Shown here one piece after another: positions 49,000-62,199 of a stretch of 64,000 nucleotides of DNA. This stretch comes from Chrysomallon squamiferum (Eukaryota > Mollusca > Gastropoda > Neomphalida > Peltospiridae): assembly GCA_012295275.1 (NCBI GenBank), contig CM022665.1:32066022-32130021 (forward strand). Reading direction: 5' to 3'. Position 1 is the stretch's first letter; each line of letters opens with the position of its first letter. A model generated the notes under the pieces. The model saw only the letters and a list, made by a program, of their open reading frames with translations. It made no database searches and was not told where the DNA came from. Both the position numbers and the translations under genes were made by a program.

Positions 49000-51400
49000 G
49001 AGGGTGAGACATATGTTTTGTAGTAACAATGAGCTGTAACAGTTTTTCTATAAGTTCACTAAGTGCTAACTGCTTAAATTTACAAAATGGACAAATTTCC
49101 CCCGGCTGCTGACTTCTATACACTTTCAACCACATCTGAATTTTGTAAAGGGTAATGATTTTATTTTAAAGGTTATTATGACCAGGAGAGAACAGTGAAT
49201 CATGAACCCTACAAGTATTTGAAACAGATAGGTTTTGTGTAAAATGTTCATAGAATAAGTAAATTAATAAATGAATCAATCAATATTTAATGACATCCCA
49301 GAGTGGTTATTACATGTACTGCAGGGTTGTTACTATTAGCCTTCTTCCCACAGCAGAAAAATTAATTATTACTGCTATCATCATAAAAAGAAGAAGAAAA
49401 GAATATGTTATTTTTAAAATATCAGTAACATACAATGGTTTTTGTTTGGAAATACAGATCAATACTGTTGGTTGTAAAGACTTTATTCTGGTTGATCTAT
49501 CAAAAATTCACTTCACATCTTCTTCATTACAACAGCATTGATCTTATTCAGTGCCACACTGGCTTTGAGTTCAGTTTCAAATACAGATTAATCCCCTCTC
49601 AAACGAACCACCTGGCTATTGTGGCCACTTCTAAAATATGACTGAGTTCAAGAAATTAAATAAATCATTAAATAATAACAATAATAAAATTATTTAATGT
49701 AGATGATTTTTTTTTTTTTTTTTTTTAAATATGTAAGATTTGGAAAATACATGTACTACAGTGTGAATGAATATGTTGTAATAGCAAAATTATCTGTTAA
49801 CTTAATTATTTTTCGAAATATCTGTCTGAAATGAAAATACATATAAACTATAAATTTAAAAGTTTAAAACAATTTTTTATATTAAATTTATTTTGATTCA
49901 TAATGATTTTTAATTAATTAATTAATTAATTATTATTATTATTATTATTATTTTTATTTCTATTAGCATAAATATACTAATATAATAAATGACTAATCTA
50001 TGGTATTATCCAAATTTTTTTTTTTTTTTAAAGTCAAATTCTTTGTCATTATTATATTTTATTTTCAAAGAATTTCTTCTAACCATTTTACATTTTCTTC
50101 AAAATTAAATTATTCTGAGAATGTTTATCAATCAGTCATTTATCCATTATTTTAAACTGAAAGATTTCATTAAATGGTTAAGTGCTCATTTGGTGAAAAC
50201 TAAACTAAAAGATCAACAGAATGAACAAATATATTTAAAAGACTGAGCATATCCTTTGAAGTCATATCATGTCTGTTTTAATTCATCATTTCACAGGAAG
50301 AGGCTGTCAGTTCAGCTCTATTAAACTTGATAGTTTCCATGTCAGTTTGCCCACTCAGGTCTTAAAACATAACTGTTTGAAATGACCTGTGATGAAGAGA
50401 TTTTTGTGTGTTTTTTATGTTACATTATGAAAAATTATTTTATTGTTTTATAATAATAACAACAATAATAACAGTAGTAGCAGTAGTAATCCTCCTCCTC
50501 CTCCTCATAATAATAATAATAGCAATAATAATAAAATAATAATAAAAATAATAATAGTAACAGTAATAATAATATAAAAAATAATAATAATAATAATAAT
50601 TTTTGAACAAAAGGAAAAATAAAAAAACAAGAAATTCACTTAAATCATTATTTAGACTTCCCCTATACTGACTGTGTTCATCTTAGCATTCACTATGCTG
50701 TGAGTTGTAACAAAATCTCTACTGTATGATTGCTATATTTCATCCGTTCAATATGATGCCTGGGAAACATTTCTTTTATCATGATTCAGATTTTTTCCAT
50801 TATGTCTTTAAGAAATAAATTATGTAAAATGTAACTAATTAGAGAATTATTATAAAATGGGTATTTATTCTACAATACTTTCCAACTAAACCTATAAACA
50901 AAATATGAAGATGAAATTAGCTAATGAATTATATATAAAATCAGATGTTTTGTACTACTTAAGTCAGGCAGGATCTCATCACCTGTATGTTATTTGTTAC
51001 CTGAAGAGTGATCAGCTGACATTACACCACTGAAATACCAATCTTTAACCACTCACAAAACACAAACACTTGGAAAACTAATTAGATGTTTATAAGATGT
51101 ATTACAGAAACTTTCACATCCATCCTAGTTATGTATGACCTTTTAATTTGCAAGGAGAAATATTCTATAACAAACAAAAAAAAAAAATGTATGTAAATAA
51201 TAAAAAACTGAAATATCCAATGTGTATGTGTATGTATAAAGAAGTACACTTTAGATTGACATAATTTTGAAGAATAGATAAATTCTAAAACATTTCCATC
51301 ATTCATGCAAAACTATCTGATAATTCTGAAAATTCACTGTTGAAGATGTACATAACACTTTTTTTTAAATTTTAAATATACTAATAACAAAAAAAAGAAG
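49000..51400. other. Gene A intron, repeat-rich
   Basis: T runs (49699, 50017), ATTA repeats (49914-49950), AAT/AAC and CTC triplets (50453-50600). No exon was supported. Confidence 0.5.
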
Positions 51401-51417
51401 AAGAAATAAATAAATAC

Positions 51418-51446
51418 AAAAAGAAAGAAAGAAAGAAAGAAAGAAG
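51418..51446. repeat. (GAAA)n microsatellite
   Basis: Six to seven GAAA units. Confidence 0.9.
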
Positions 51447-51640
51447 AAAATAAAGGAATAAATAATATGAGCTATAAGAACATTTTTGTGATTGCAAAAG
51501 CAATTGACCAGATTTTGTAAAGGCTATGTTTCTGACCCACACATAATCCCACCCCCCAAAATATAAAATAACATTTCAGTTCAAGATTGTATAACAGTCT
51601 TGACCCTTAGCATTTTTGCTATGTAATTCTATTAATTAAT

Positions 51641-51641
51641 A

Positions 51642-51674
<33 letters not shown>
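51641..51674. repeat. (ATT)n microsatellite
   Basis: About eleven ATT units. Confidence 0.9.
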
Positions 51675-51821
51675 GAGAGAACATTAATAAATATAACAGA
51701 TGCTCAGAAATTAAACAAAAATCTTTTCATAGTGAAAACATTTACATCTGTATCTGTATACATCATGTACAATACATCCTGCCTCACAACAACCACTGAT
51801 TAAATACTATATTATTATGCT

Positions 51822-51845
51822 CGCTCTCTCTCTCTCTCTCTCTCT
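51822..51845. repeat. (CT)n microsatellite
   Basis: About eleven CT units. Confidence 0.9.
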
Positions 51846-51915
51846 GTGTCTCACATTCTCTCGTTAGATTTTCAAATTAATAAAAATGAAACAAAACTTG
51901 TAACAAAATACCTAC

Positions 51916-51984
51916 CTCAGCTTCTTCCTTATTTTTTCTCACTGTTTTTAATTTTATCTTGAACTTAGCAAGATAAGTAGCCTT
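51916..51984 (-). CDS. Internal exon of gene A
   Basis: 69 nt, phase 0 on both sides. Acceptor AATGTTTCAG, consensus donor GCTGAG|GTAGGT. It reads KATYLAKFKIKLKTVRKNKE and ends EAE: strongly basic, then acidic, and helix-prone. Phases agree with the flanking exons at 52903 and 48186. Length and both splice sites are well defined. Confidence 0.52.
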
Positions 51985-52329
51985 CTGAAACATTATTGTA
52001 ATATCCACAACACAGATGAAACTGGTACCTATAATATTCAGTTCATTGTTCTTCAAGGATTTTGCAATAAAATATCACACCAAGTTTTTTTGTGGTTGTT
52101 AAAGATAAATGAGAAATCCATACAGAAATATGTTACACTGTGTCCAAATTTAGGTGTGTATATCTATATAATTATAGTAATCAGTAGACTTGTCATCTCC
52201 CAGTAAAACACAATTTTTTCTATTAAAAAGATCTGTATTGTTTTATAATTAAGCACAAGGTGGAGTTGTTTTCCATCACTTAAGAAATTTTCAACATGTT
52301 AATATAGTTTAACTTTTCGAAAAACAAAA

Positions 52330-52835
52330 ACTTTATTGTAATATACTAGTATACAAAAAGGCAATATCCAAGATGGTTATATCCATAATTACTATATACA
52401 AGATCTTAATAAAGTATATAATTTAACAATGGTTATGTTTATATAAACAAAATGAGAATATCCATGTGATAATATCTAAGATTATTACATCCAAAAATAA
52501 TTATATATAAGATGTATATGAAGTAAAATAGATAATGCTTATGTATATATATCCAAAGTGAAAATTTTGAAGATAACTATATACAGTAAGGTTTTATCCA
52601 AAGTGACTATATCGACAGGTTAATAACATAATAACATACTATGTATCCAAAATAATATAAAAAATAATTATGTCCAAATTTTTTTTATCGAAAACGATTA
52701 TAGCAAGATGTCAGCAAACTGAAATAATTATGTTATATATCCAAAATGATACCAAAGATCCAAGGTAACTGTATCCAAAATGACAGGATATTAATAAAAT
52801 AAAATGGTTATGGTATATATCCAGAATAACTCTAT
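52330..52835. repeat. Degenerate tandem repeat, unit about 55-60 bp
   Basis: Units built on 'aatatccaaaatgattat' with variants ('atatatccaaagtg', 'tatgtatccaaaataa', 'gtatccaaaatgac'), roughly nine copies. The array stops about 70 bp short of the gene A exon at 52903. Confidence 0.65.
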
Positions 52836-52902
52836 TAACAGTTCACCCGTCTTATTCCTGGAGGTAAAAAACAAAAAGTATTCTATGACTTTCTCCACAC
52901 AC

Positions 52903-53127
52903 CTGAAGATCATAGCCAGTTTCTAACAATCCACACAATATGTGCAATTCTGATTCATCAGTTTGTTTTTTCTCCCCACAACCTATCTCTGTAACAAGAA
53001 CACCCCCTGGTAAGTTACTCTCACCTTCCAGTATTGAACAACTTGAAACCATAGGGCAAACAAATGAATCAAGCTGGAAAGAAACTCCATCATTTCCTAT
53101 TTGAAACATAGAATAAAAAGCTGGATT
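52903..53127 (-). CDS. Most upstream exon found of gene A
   Basis: 75 codons with a clear donor (CTTCAG|GTGTGT, phase 0). The chosen acceptor is TCTGACAG at 53128. An internal AG after TTTCAAATAG, with a better pyrimidine tract, would trim the first ten residues and change the entry phase. It starts NPAFYSMFQIGNDGVSFQLD; further on are SILEGESNLPGG, KKQTDESELH and LLETGYDLQ. Composition is balanced and unlike the surrounding A+T-rich frames. Exons upstream must exist, because there is no start codon in a suitable context. A weak one (frame EAQKTVIKNNFVKEYLKSK, donor AAG|GTAACA near 54026) is in the right phase but lacks a good acceptor. Not recognised. Confidence 0.57.
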
Positions 53128-53129
53128 CT

Positions 53130-55140
53130 GTCAGATTAACCTACTGATCTATGTAATATAAACAGTTTACATAACAAGTTTATACTAGTGAATTTTGATC
53201 TTTGTTTTTCTGTATCCATACTTGAAGAAATGCAATACTTGTGACAGGTGATAGTAAAAATAACATTAGAAAACTGGAATAAGAATGAGTTAATTAAAAT
53301 ATGGAAGTAAAACTGTTGTAGAAAATGTTGGGGCTATGTAGAATGTTTTTTGTTTTATTTGTTTATTTTTAAATTATTTTTGTTACTTCATAAAAACAAA
53401 ATTCAAAACAATTAGAAAAACATTTTGTACTATCAATAAAATCAAATTAATTTCTGTATAGTTGATTATACTTATTTATTTAAAATAAAATTAGAATTAT
53501 AAAAATTACAAGAGTTTAAATATTATAAACTTTATTTAAATATTATAAACTTTACATCAAAACATACACTACAACCTGATAAGAAAACAACATAAAATAC
53601 CAAAGAAATATATGTATATATATACTGTGGTAACCTCAAGATTAAATAATAAATTTTGTAACTATTTCTTCAGTTCTGAATTATATTTAAGAACCCCTAA
53701 AAATAGAAATGAAAAAAATAAAACATGAAGTTACTTATTTTATCGCCATGATAATTCATTGTAATCAGACCTCATTTCCTGAACACACAAGCAATTTGGA
53801 ATGATCAACTTGCTACATGTGCAGCTAATCATAAAAATACCACCTATTAAAACCAACATGAGAAAATTGTTTTTGAAACTCATCTCAATCAGAGGTAAAT
53901 AGTTTCTGTCAGGTAAGCACAACCAGAGAGTGAACAGTTTCTCATTCACACAAGTAACACTGTTAGCTGTGTTCCATGTTCCAGTGGAGAACTCACAGGC
54001 TGAACTGGCGCCAGAATGTTACCTTGGATTTCAGATATTCTTTAACAAAATTATTTTTAATGACTGTTTTCTGTGCCTCTTCTCATTAGTGTTTGATGTT
54101 TGATGATTTAGTTGCTTTAATGGAATGGCAGCTTAAAAACAGGGGGGAAACAAAAAGTTTTTTAATTGGAAATTCCTAACTAAAATGTAATCCTTTGGTA
54201 ACTTTGTAAAACATACTGGAAATAACCTTTAATGAGTAGTGCTTTTGCACAGAAAGGCCTTGTGTTTAGAGCATGATGTTTAAAAGGGCCTGGAATACCT
54301 TGACCTAAATACTTTCCAGAATAAATTAATCTTGCCTTATTAATATGTTTCAGTTTTTATGCAACCCAAAAGCAATTAAATGGAAATTTTTGACATAATA
54401 TAATTATTTGGTACTTTGGAAATATGCTTTGGAAATATCATAATATTAGCAGTTCACTTCACAAGTAAATTTAATTTAATTAAAAAATAATATATATCTT
54501 TATTTTGTAAAGAAAAGTTTTCATGAATAAATTAATAATCTATAGCATCTATAGTATGTGTTTGTTTTTGTCAAACATAAATATAATTCATATTATTTAT
54601 ATAAAATTTTTATAAAACTGTTTTGAATAATAAAGAGATCTGTGACTAAATTTTTACTGAGATCATAGTGAAGTTGTTATTATTAAAAGGAAAAAGCATT
54701 GAAAACCCAGTATTTTTATTACATTATTATTATTATTAATGTTGTCAATTTTATTGTTGTTGTTGTTGTTGTTGTTCTCCTTTTTCTTCTTATTATTATT
54801 CATTTTATTTTTTCTTGTGAAGAACACCTTTTTACAAACTATAATAGTAAAACCAATCCTTTCTCTTTCACCATTATATTAACACTTGTCCATATGGAAT
54901 TGGATGTTGAAAGAGGAAAAAAAAATCATCTCCACCCTTACTGTTTTTATGCTTGTTTCCCGAAACATGTCAACACATTATCTCACAACCCTTCAACAAA
55001 TAAACTCACAGTCAGACATGATATTTACCTTCCACACCTTGTTAGCTGCATATACCATACAACCTGATAAGATAATTTTTTTTATTGTTTGACATCATGG
55101 AAAATAATGCATGATCCACTGAAATAACAGCAGGAACTTG
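53130..55140. other. Upstream part of gene A interval
   Basis: Apart from the weak candidate near 54026-54085, no exon was supported. It contains TTA/GTT triplet stretches at 54720-54780 that produce hydrophobic plus-strand frames. Confidence 0.4.
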
Positions 55141-55149
55141 TGCACTGAA

Positions 55150-55372
55150 GTTTTACATTATATGTTCTATGTTTTGGTTATATGGTCTATATTTTGGTTT
55201 TATTTTCTACATTTGATGCTATGTTCTGTATTTTGGTTATAATTATGTTCTATATTTTGGATATTTATTCTATTTACTGTTTTATCTTCTAGATTTTCTT
55301 ATTATGTTCCATATTTTGTTATATGTTCTATATTATGGTCAACTGTTCTATATTTTGTTGTAAGGGAATAGT
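55150..55372. repeat. Tandem repeat, unit about 22-24 bp
   Basis: Nine or ten copies of a unit like 'ttatgttctatattttggtt' with substitutions and small indels. Confidence 0.85.
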
Positions 55373-55379
55373 GAATAGA

Positions 55380-58300
55380 ATTTAAAATTGATTTAATTAA
55401 TAATTATTAAAGATTAAAATATATGCATATGTGCTATTTGAAACTGATATATGCATTATCAAGTCTTAGATTACAAGTTTATAAAAAAAATATTGTAATG
55501 AATTATAAAATAGGTAGAACAACTTTGTTTAACTCAACAACAATAAAATCAAGAAACAGTATACTGTTTCCTATCCCACAGTAATGATATAAAATAAAGT
55601 AAAATGTATTACCTTTAACAACAACAAGAAAGGAAAGAAAAGAGAAAAGAAATTTGATTAAGCCAAGCTTTTCAGAAATGGTTATAATAGAACCTGAAGT
55701 AAATGAAAAACATATTACTCGGGGTGTGGGTGTCAGTTTACTTTATGACACTTTAGTATACATTGAAAATCAGGTAAAGCCTGCTTGTGTTTTGTTCTGA
55801 CCTTTCCACAGCAGGAAATTACACTTATTTCCATATTTACATTGCATACACGATTATATTTGCCTAGTGTATGATAGAATGTCAGTCACAGTGCCAAAGA
55901 GTTCTCCAATATAGATGACATGTAAAACACTTTATCTGATTTGTGACTCCAGGGTGGGCCAACAACCTCATGCCTTCCCACCTTATATTGTACTAAACAA
56001 AAGGTGTTTTTCTTAATAATTAAATTCATTTCATATTTTAAAAAGTACACCCATGATGATGTGGGCACACCATCCCCTTTTCTGAAATGCTGGACCCTCT
56101 CTTGAATTGTCTAATGCATGTTTTAAAGACTAAGATATGGTTTTCATATGTAAAACTGCTTTAGAAAATCAACAGATGTAACTTAGCAAGTGACCTGTTT
56201 TACCTGAACCAAGCTGAAATCACAGGCAACATGAGGAAATGGTTACTAGAATCACTGTGGAAATATTAGAAACATTTCATCACTTGTACTCAGTCTGTGA
56301 GATCTTGCACTTGGGATCTTTAGGTTTCTGTTGATTCAGATTAGTGTGTTGATATGACAATAAATATATTAAAATAAACACATACAGATAAACATACATG
56401 TACTTGTACATATATTTATATTTAATTCACACAAGAATACACATTCACATCTATATTTAAGACGCAATATAAACAGATATGTAGACATACATACTCTGCT
56501 TCTACATTTACACACACACACACACACACAACACGCTTTTTTAAATACATTTATGTAATCAAACACATATGCCTGAAAAGTATACATAGAGATGTCAAAT
56601 TCTTAAACATGATTTTAAGATGTGAATCACTGATTTTATTTTATTATTATGTTTTTAATATGTACCTTAATTTTAATTAACTGTCTTAAATTAAATCAAA
56701 TGTATTGTTAAATAGTTTTCTACTTTTATATGTATATCAAATGTTTTGATTCAAACTCTAACTTTCAATATGTAGGTACGTTACAAAGTAAAAGATATAA
56801 AAATATTCTTTTATGAATATTATGAATATTTTCAAATAAATGTTTACATTTCTATCCATAATAACTATGAATATGTTTTGATTTTATTTATTTTTATTAT
56901 AAAATCTATCCAGTTAGGTAACAAATTAGCCTATCAGTAAAGCAAAAGAAAAAGAAAAATTAAGCTGACAGCAATATAAAAATATAGAATGACATAAAAA
57001 GTATAAAAATATGGATACTCAGTCTTTATAATTGTTTGTTACTTCTTTAACAAAATAAGAGTAGCTATTTTATTTGACAAAATAAATCTGATTTTATAGT
57101 ACGTTAACAGATTTTTAGAGAGTATCATCTGTTTAGTTATGACTCTAAATATCAGCTATATTATAATCAGGGGTACTGATAAAAAAATTATATATATTCA
57201 GTTCAAATTTTAATTACTTGTAAAAATTCTTTTATTTATTACAATTTACTGCAGTTGTCTCTACTTCATCCATTATTTTTGATAATGTATACATAATTAA
57301 ATAAATATCAAAATGTGTGTTTAATGATATGTATAAATTCTATAATTATATTTCATACAGTTCAAGTGATTCTTCTGAACTTGATTACAAACATAATAAA
57401 AAATAAAAAATAATAATAGCAAGTTTATGAAGAAGACAGAGACTGATATTCTCTTTTTTATTACTGCATCCTGAGAAATATAAAAAATCCTCAACAGACT
57501 GAGGATACAGCAAGTTAACAGTGATTATTATGTTGAATGTATTTAGGCCATGTTTGGTTGTTCCACCAAATGTTAACCATAGATCAGCATATTTGTATAT
57601 TAAGTAACTATTACCATATGTCAAATACATTATTTATGTAATAAATGAAAAATAATATATATTTACTATAGTAATGTCACAATTACCCACTTCATGCTAT
57701 CTGAGATTCATTCTCAAATAGCAGTGGATGGGGCTAGGACTCTCAGAAAATAACCTGCTGACAGCTTATAAAAAGATTTCTATGAATAAACCTTTTTGAT
57801 GATGTTCTGCACACATTTCCATGCATCCTTCCTTTCAAAATTTTAATTTCTATTAACCAGAAATATTCCCAATTTTCTTGCGAAAAAAAGTTAAAATCTG
57901 CCTTACAAAATTATCCATGTTAACTTAGAATGCAAATGATTGTTTTAAAAATACATAGGCATTCATTCGATTATTTATTTAACTTCATTTCTTCCAAATT
58001 TTATGGATATCTGTTGTAGCAAACATGGTTTATTTAACTGCAAATAATGTTGATCAAAATTCTTTGTTATAGTAATGGACATCTGTTTTTGGGTCAAACA
58101 AATGCTGCCCTCTGATTGGTAGACAGCATTTGTCTACCTCATGTAAAAACTACATGAATGCTTTTGTTTATACTCTAACTCTGTTCTCAACTATTTTTTG
58201 GATGTTTCCTTTGGCTTCAACTAAATAAATAATTGTTTACACTTCTCTTTTATACATTAAGGAGATATAGGCATTTTTATCAGTTTTTTGTTGACTCTGG

Positions 58301-58840
58301 ATCACAGTATTTGTCCAATTAACTTATTAAAACAATAGGCACAAATTGGTACATTTTCCAGCATCCAAAATTGCCACAACTTCTTTAATTTTCTAGATAT
58401 TTCTAAAAGTTTAGTCTTGTTTTATTTGATTCTTAAGGCTCTATCCAGCGAAATTTGTTCGTAACATACCTATATTATGTCCATTGTCTAAAGATAATAA
58501 ATTAAGCCATATATGGTGCAATCTAAATAACACAAATATTCTCTCGCTCTCTCTCAGATATTATTTATTACAAATATTTTCAGGTATTTTTTTTTTTTAA
58601 GATCATAGAGTAATTTTCACAACTTTTAAAAATCAACTCCTAAATATACAATATCTATCTAAACTGTAATTTGAGTTGGGAAAATTCTAACCTTTGTAGA
58701 GAATTACAAATTTAAAAATGAGTAGCAGTTTTGTAATTCAAGATAAAACAGTTATGTTATATTTTAAGTATTAGAAACTAATAAACAGTGGTGTGGTTTT
58801 CCTACTTACTTGAGATGTTAATAAATTAAAAAATTATCAA
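55380..58840. other. Spacer, no gene recognised
   Basis: A+T-rich. A CA run lies at 56512-56530. G+C-richer pieces at 55720-55830, 55900-56100 and 58080-58200 gave only short conflicting open frames. Confidence 0.45.
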
Positions 58841-59166
58841 CAGCTTCAGCAGTAATCAAGGTGGATATGTGATAACTTTACCCACAAATAAATATATAAC
58901 CCATAAATCATTATAAATAATTTTATCCATATCTTGGTGAATAGGCCTAATTTTAGCCATTATCAGTATGGATACTATTATAATACTATACCATAATCAA
59001 ATGGTAGATAAGTTCCATCATACTATGATGAATAAATATGCCCACCTTCATTTTGGATACCTTTACCCTTAATCAGTGTGGATAAGTATGCCTATATTTC
59101 ATCCAGAAATATCCTTGGTTCCAATGAGTTTCCAGATTATCAGTTTTTCCAGATCAAAAGATGTGG

Positions 59167-59200
<34 letters not shown>
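59167..59200. repeat. Poly(A) run
   Basis: 34 A followed by an ACA/AAC-rich stretch. Confidence 0.95.
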
Positions 59201-59201
<1 letters not shown>

Positions 59202-59949
59202 ACACAACACAAAACAAACAATACAAAACAACAAAACAATACAACAATACACTTCTGAGCAACTATCTTTCAAAGCACAGTGAACTGCTAGAAATTTAAA
59301 TTAAAAAATATTAAGCATAAATTAAATGATTAAATGAAATATATTAGCATAAATGGTACAAATTTATTAATACAGCCTGTATCAATAAAATCAAATTATT
59401 AAATTTAAAAAAATAAAAACAAAATAAACAAATTAAATATGCTAATTTCATTCAGTTTAGAAGAAGTTATGCACCACCATTGTCTTGAAAATTGATTGTG
59501 TGCCTGTAATAAATTTCACCTACAAATATGGTGGCCATTTATATCTTTATTGAAATTATTTCAATGAACTGAACCAGTGAAACCACTGAAGTCAGGTAAC
59601 AGGAGCAACATGTTGACTTCTACTTAGTAACACCTGAACAGTTAATACTGTCTGTGAAACACCTGTTACTACAGGCAGAGGGTGTGGGAAGGTAACTGCT
59701 GTGTAGTGTTTGTTTTTGTGTGTTCAACAGATTAATAAGTGTTAGTTTATTGATTACTGATTGCACATTTTCTAATTTGTAAACTGAAATTGTTTTCAGT
59801 CAAATATTCATCTGGTGTTACTGCATGATGTTGATAGGAACTGGGTATAAATTTTAATCTGTTTTATAAATAATAATAATCATAATAAATAGATAAATAA
59901 ATACATAAATTCATTGAAATAAATGAATAATTACAATGCTTCAATGAAA

Positions 59950-60110
59950 TAAATTAATAATTAGGACTTCACTGAAATAAATAAGTAAAATAAATTATTT
60001 CATTAAAAAAAACAACACACCAAAACAAATATAAATATATAAAATACTTCACTGAAATAAGTCAAATAAATTATTTCATTAAAAAACTAATATAAATAAA
60101 TAAATAAATA
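59950..60110. repeat. Direct duplication, period about 75 bp
   Basis: 'acttcactgaaataa' plus 'aaataaattatttcattaaa' occurs twice (from about 59965 and 60046). The copies are separated by AAATATAAATA-rich sequence. Confidence 0.75.
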
Positions 60111-60544
60111 AAGCAAGAAAATAAGTATATAAATATTTTCTTAAAAGTAAAAGAGAAAAATAAAATAATCTCTTTGATGGCTGAAAGAAATTAGAAGGAA
60201 AGAAATTAATAAAAAAAACTAAATTAAATAAAAAAAATAAAATGAAATGAACTGAAATAAAAAAAAAATAATAAAATAAAGTAAAATAAAAAATAAAAAA
60301 TTAAAAATTTTATAACAATAAATTTCTTGAGACAGTAATGGAATCATCATTAAAACAAAATATTTCTCATAAATATTATTATTTTTCTCTCTCAGTACCG
60401 TTTTTCACTTAAATATTAATGATTTTCTTTCTCACATTGTGACAGTTATAATATTACATGGATTTTACCTAATTAACTGCAAGTTGTTACTGATGTTGTT
60501 GTTGTTTTTTGTGTGTTTGTTTGTGGATCAGTCCTCCTAAATAC

Positions 60545-60675
60545 TTCTGATAGTCTATTTCCCATTTCAGCCAGTGTCACACATTACTGGTTTATCAATG
60601 GCTGCAGTTTTTGGATCCTGTCTATGGATAGATTTTTATAAAATATCCCTTGCTGTTACTTGAAAAGAGTAATCT
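60545..60675 (+). mobile_element. SINE body copy
   Basis: In order: 'tttcccatttcagccagtg', 'cattactggtttatcaatgg', 'cctgtctatggata', 'ataaaatatcccttgctg'. This order and spacing fits the molluscan SINE body well; of all copies here this has the most complete body. The tRNA head was not recognised. Confidence 0.6.
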
Positions 60676-61667
60676 ATTCTGTAACAGCAATGGACTTCCT
60701 TATTATCTCACTGATCCTTAACAACATTATGTATGTACAATGCCTTGTAAGTTTACAGGGTACTTGGTTTATCATTAAACTTTACTTGTTGTTATGCTCT
60801 ATTACACATTTTACTGTCATCATCATAGATGCTTTAATGATACTTAACAGAAAAAGTAACATTTTTATAAATGTTATATCTTGCCAACACAATGTTTATT
60901 TGTAAAATTTATTTTTCTACACAGTAGTTAATGTAGTTTTTGAGAATGAAATTACTGAGAATATAATAACATCACTGACAGATGATTGGATTAAAGTATC
61001 TGCATATACTGATTTCAATATTATATCCCCAAATCACTTGTATTTAATGCCAATAACAGAAATTACTTAACAAATAATTATTTATTTTATGTGTTTTGTA
61101 AAAATGTTTTTATTATTTTATTTGTTATGGGTCCTCAAATATATATATATTAACAAACTAAAAAATATTTACATATACAAAGATAGACAAACATGCATAC
61201 ATGTTTACATACAAACACATACAAAAATCTATAAATATACAAAGACACAAATAAAACCACAACCCAATATTCTCACGTTATATGCACACATGCTTCAGTG
61301 ACCACAAGTATCTATATTTAGATGTGTCTATGTCAGTTTATCACAACCTGATTAATCACTCCTGATGGTGGTGTGTATTTAAAAACCTTGTTGGAAAAAC
61401 AATGTTATTTCTACAGTTTTATTGTGTTTGATGTAATAACCAGCAATTAACTTGTTCTGGCAATTAACTTTAATGAGTCAGATAATCCTGGTTAATTTGT
61501 CTTTGTGTGCCTTGATGGTTGATACAGTGGGCTTTAGACAAAGGTTGCTATATACATATCTTTACAGGAGCTTTAATCTAGTGTTAATAGCAGCTTTGCT
61601 TAGCACATTAAAAACAATTTCAGTGATCTTTGGTTATCACACGGTTGGATACCAGAAGTGCCATATC

Positions 61668-62190
61668 CTATCCTAAGTCAACAGATAGCTAAGATTTGTG
61701 TCCTAGCACAAAGTCCTATCAAAGGCTTACAGTAGGTCAGTACTTTGGCACCAAATACTATCCAAAGTCATCAGAACGCTAAGATTTACATTTTGGCACC
61801 AAGTACTATCCAAAGTTATCTGATAGCAAGGATTTGCCTTGGCACCAAATACTAACCACTGTCATCAGACAGATAGGATTTACATATTCTGGCACCAAAT
61901 ACAATCCAAAATCATCAGTTATCTAGGACTTTCATTTTAGAACCATGTACTAATAAAAATCATCAGATAGCTAGAATTTGTATTTTGGCTCCAAATATTA
62001 TCCATAAGCTGACTGTAGGATTGTATTTAGGCATCAAATATTATCCAAAATCATCAGAGAGCTAGGACTTGCATTTTGGCACTCAATATTATCCAAAGGC
62101 TAAAAGAAGGATTGTATTCTGGAACCAAGTACTGTCTAAAGTTGTCAGACAGCTAGGATCTGCATTTTGGTAGGAAGTCATATGTAAAGC
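61668..62190. repeat. Tandem array, unit about 47 bp, two unit subtypes
   Basis: About eleven copies. The common type ('ttggcaccaaatactatcc', then 'atcagatagctaggattt') alternates with a shorter type in which the second half is replaced by 'aggctaaaagaaggattgta'-like sequence (copies near 61700, 61984 and 62074). Confidence 0.85.
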
Positions 62191-62199
62191 CATCAGCCT

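Noticed and set aside
54699-55067. 122-codon plus-strand frame
   Set aside because: Starts in TTA/GTT triplet repeats; the later part has mixed composition but no supporting splice signals.
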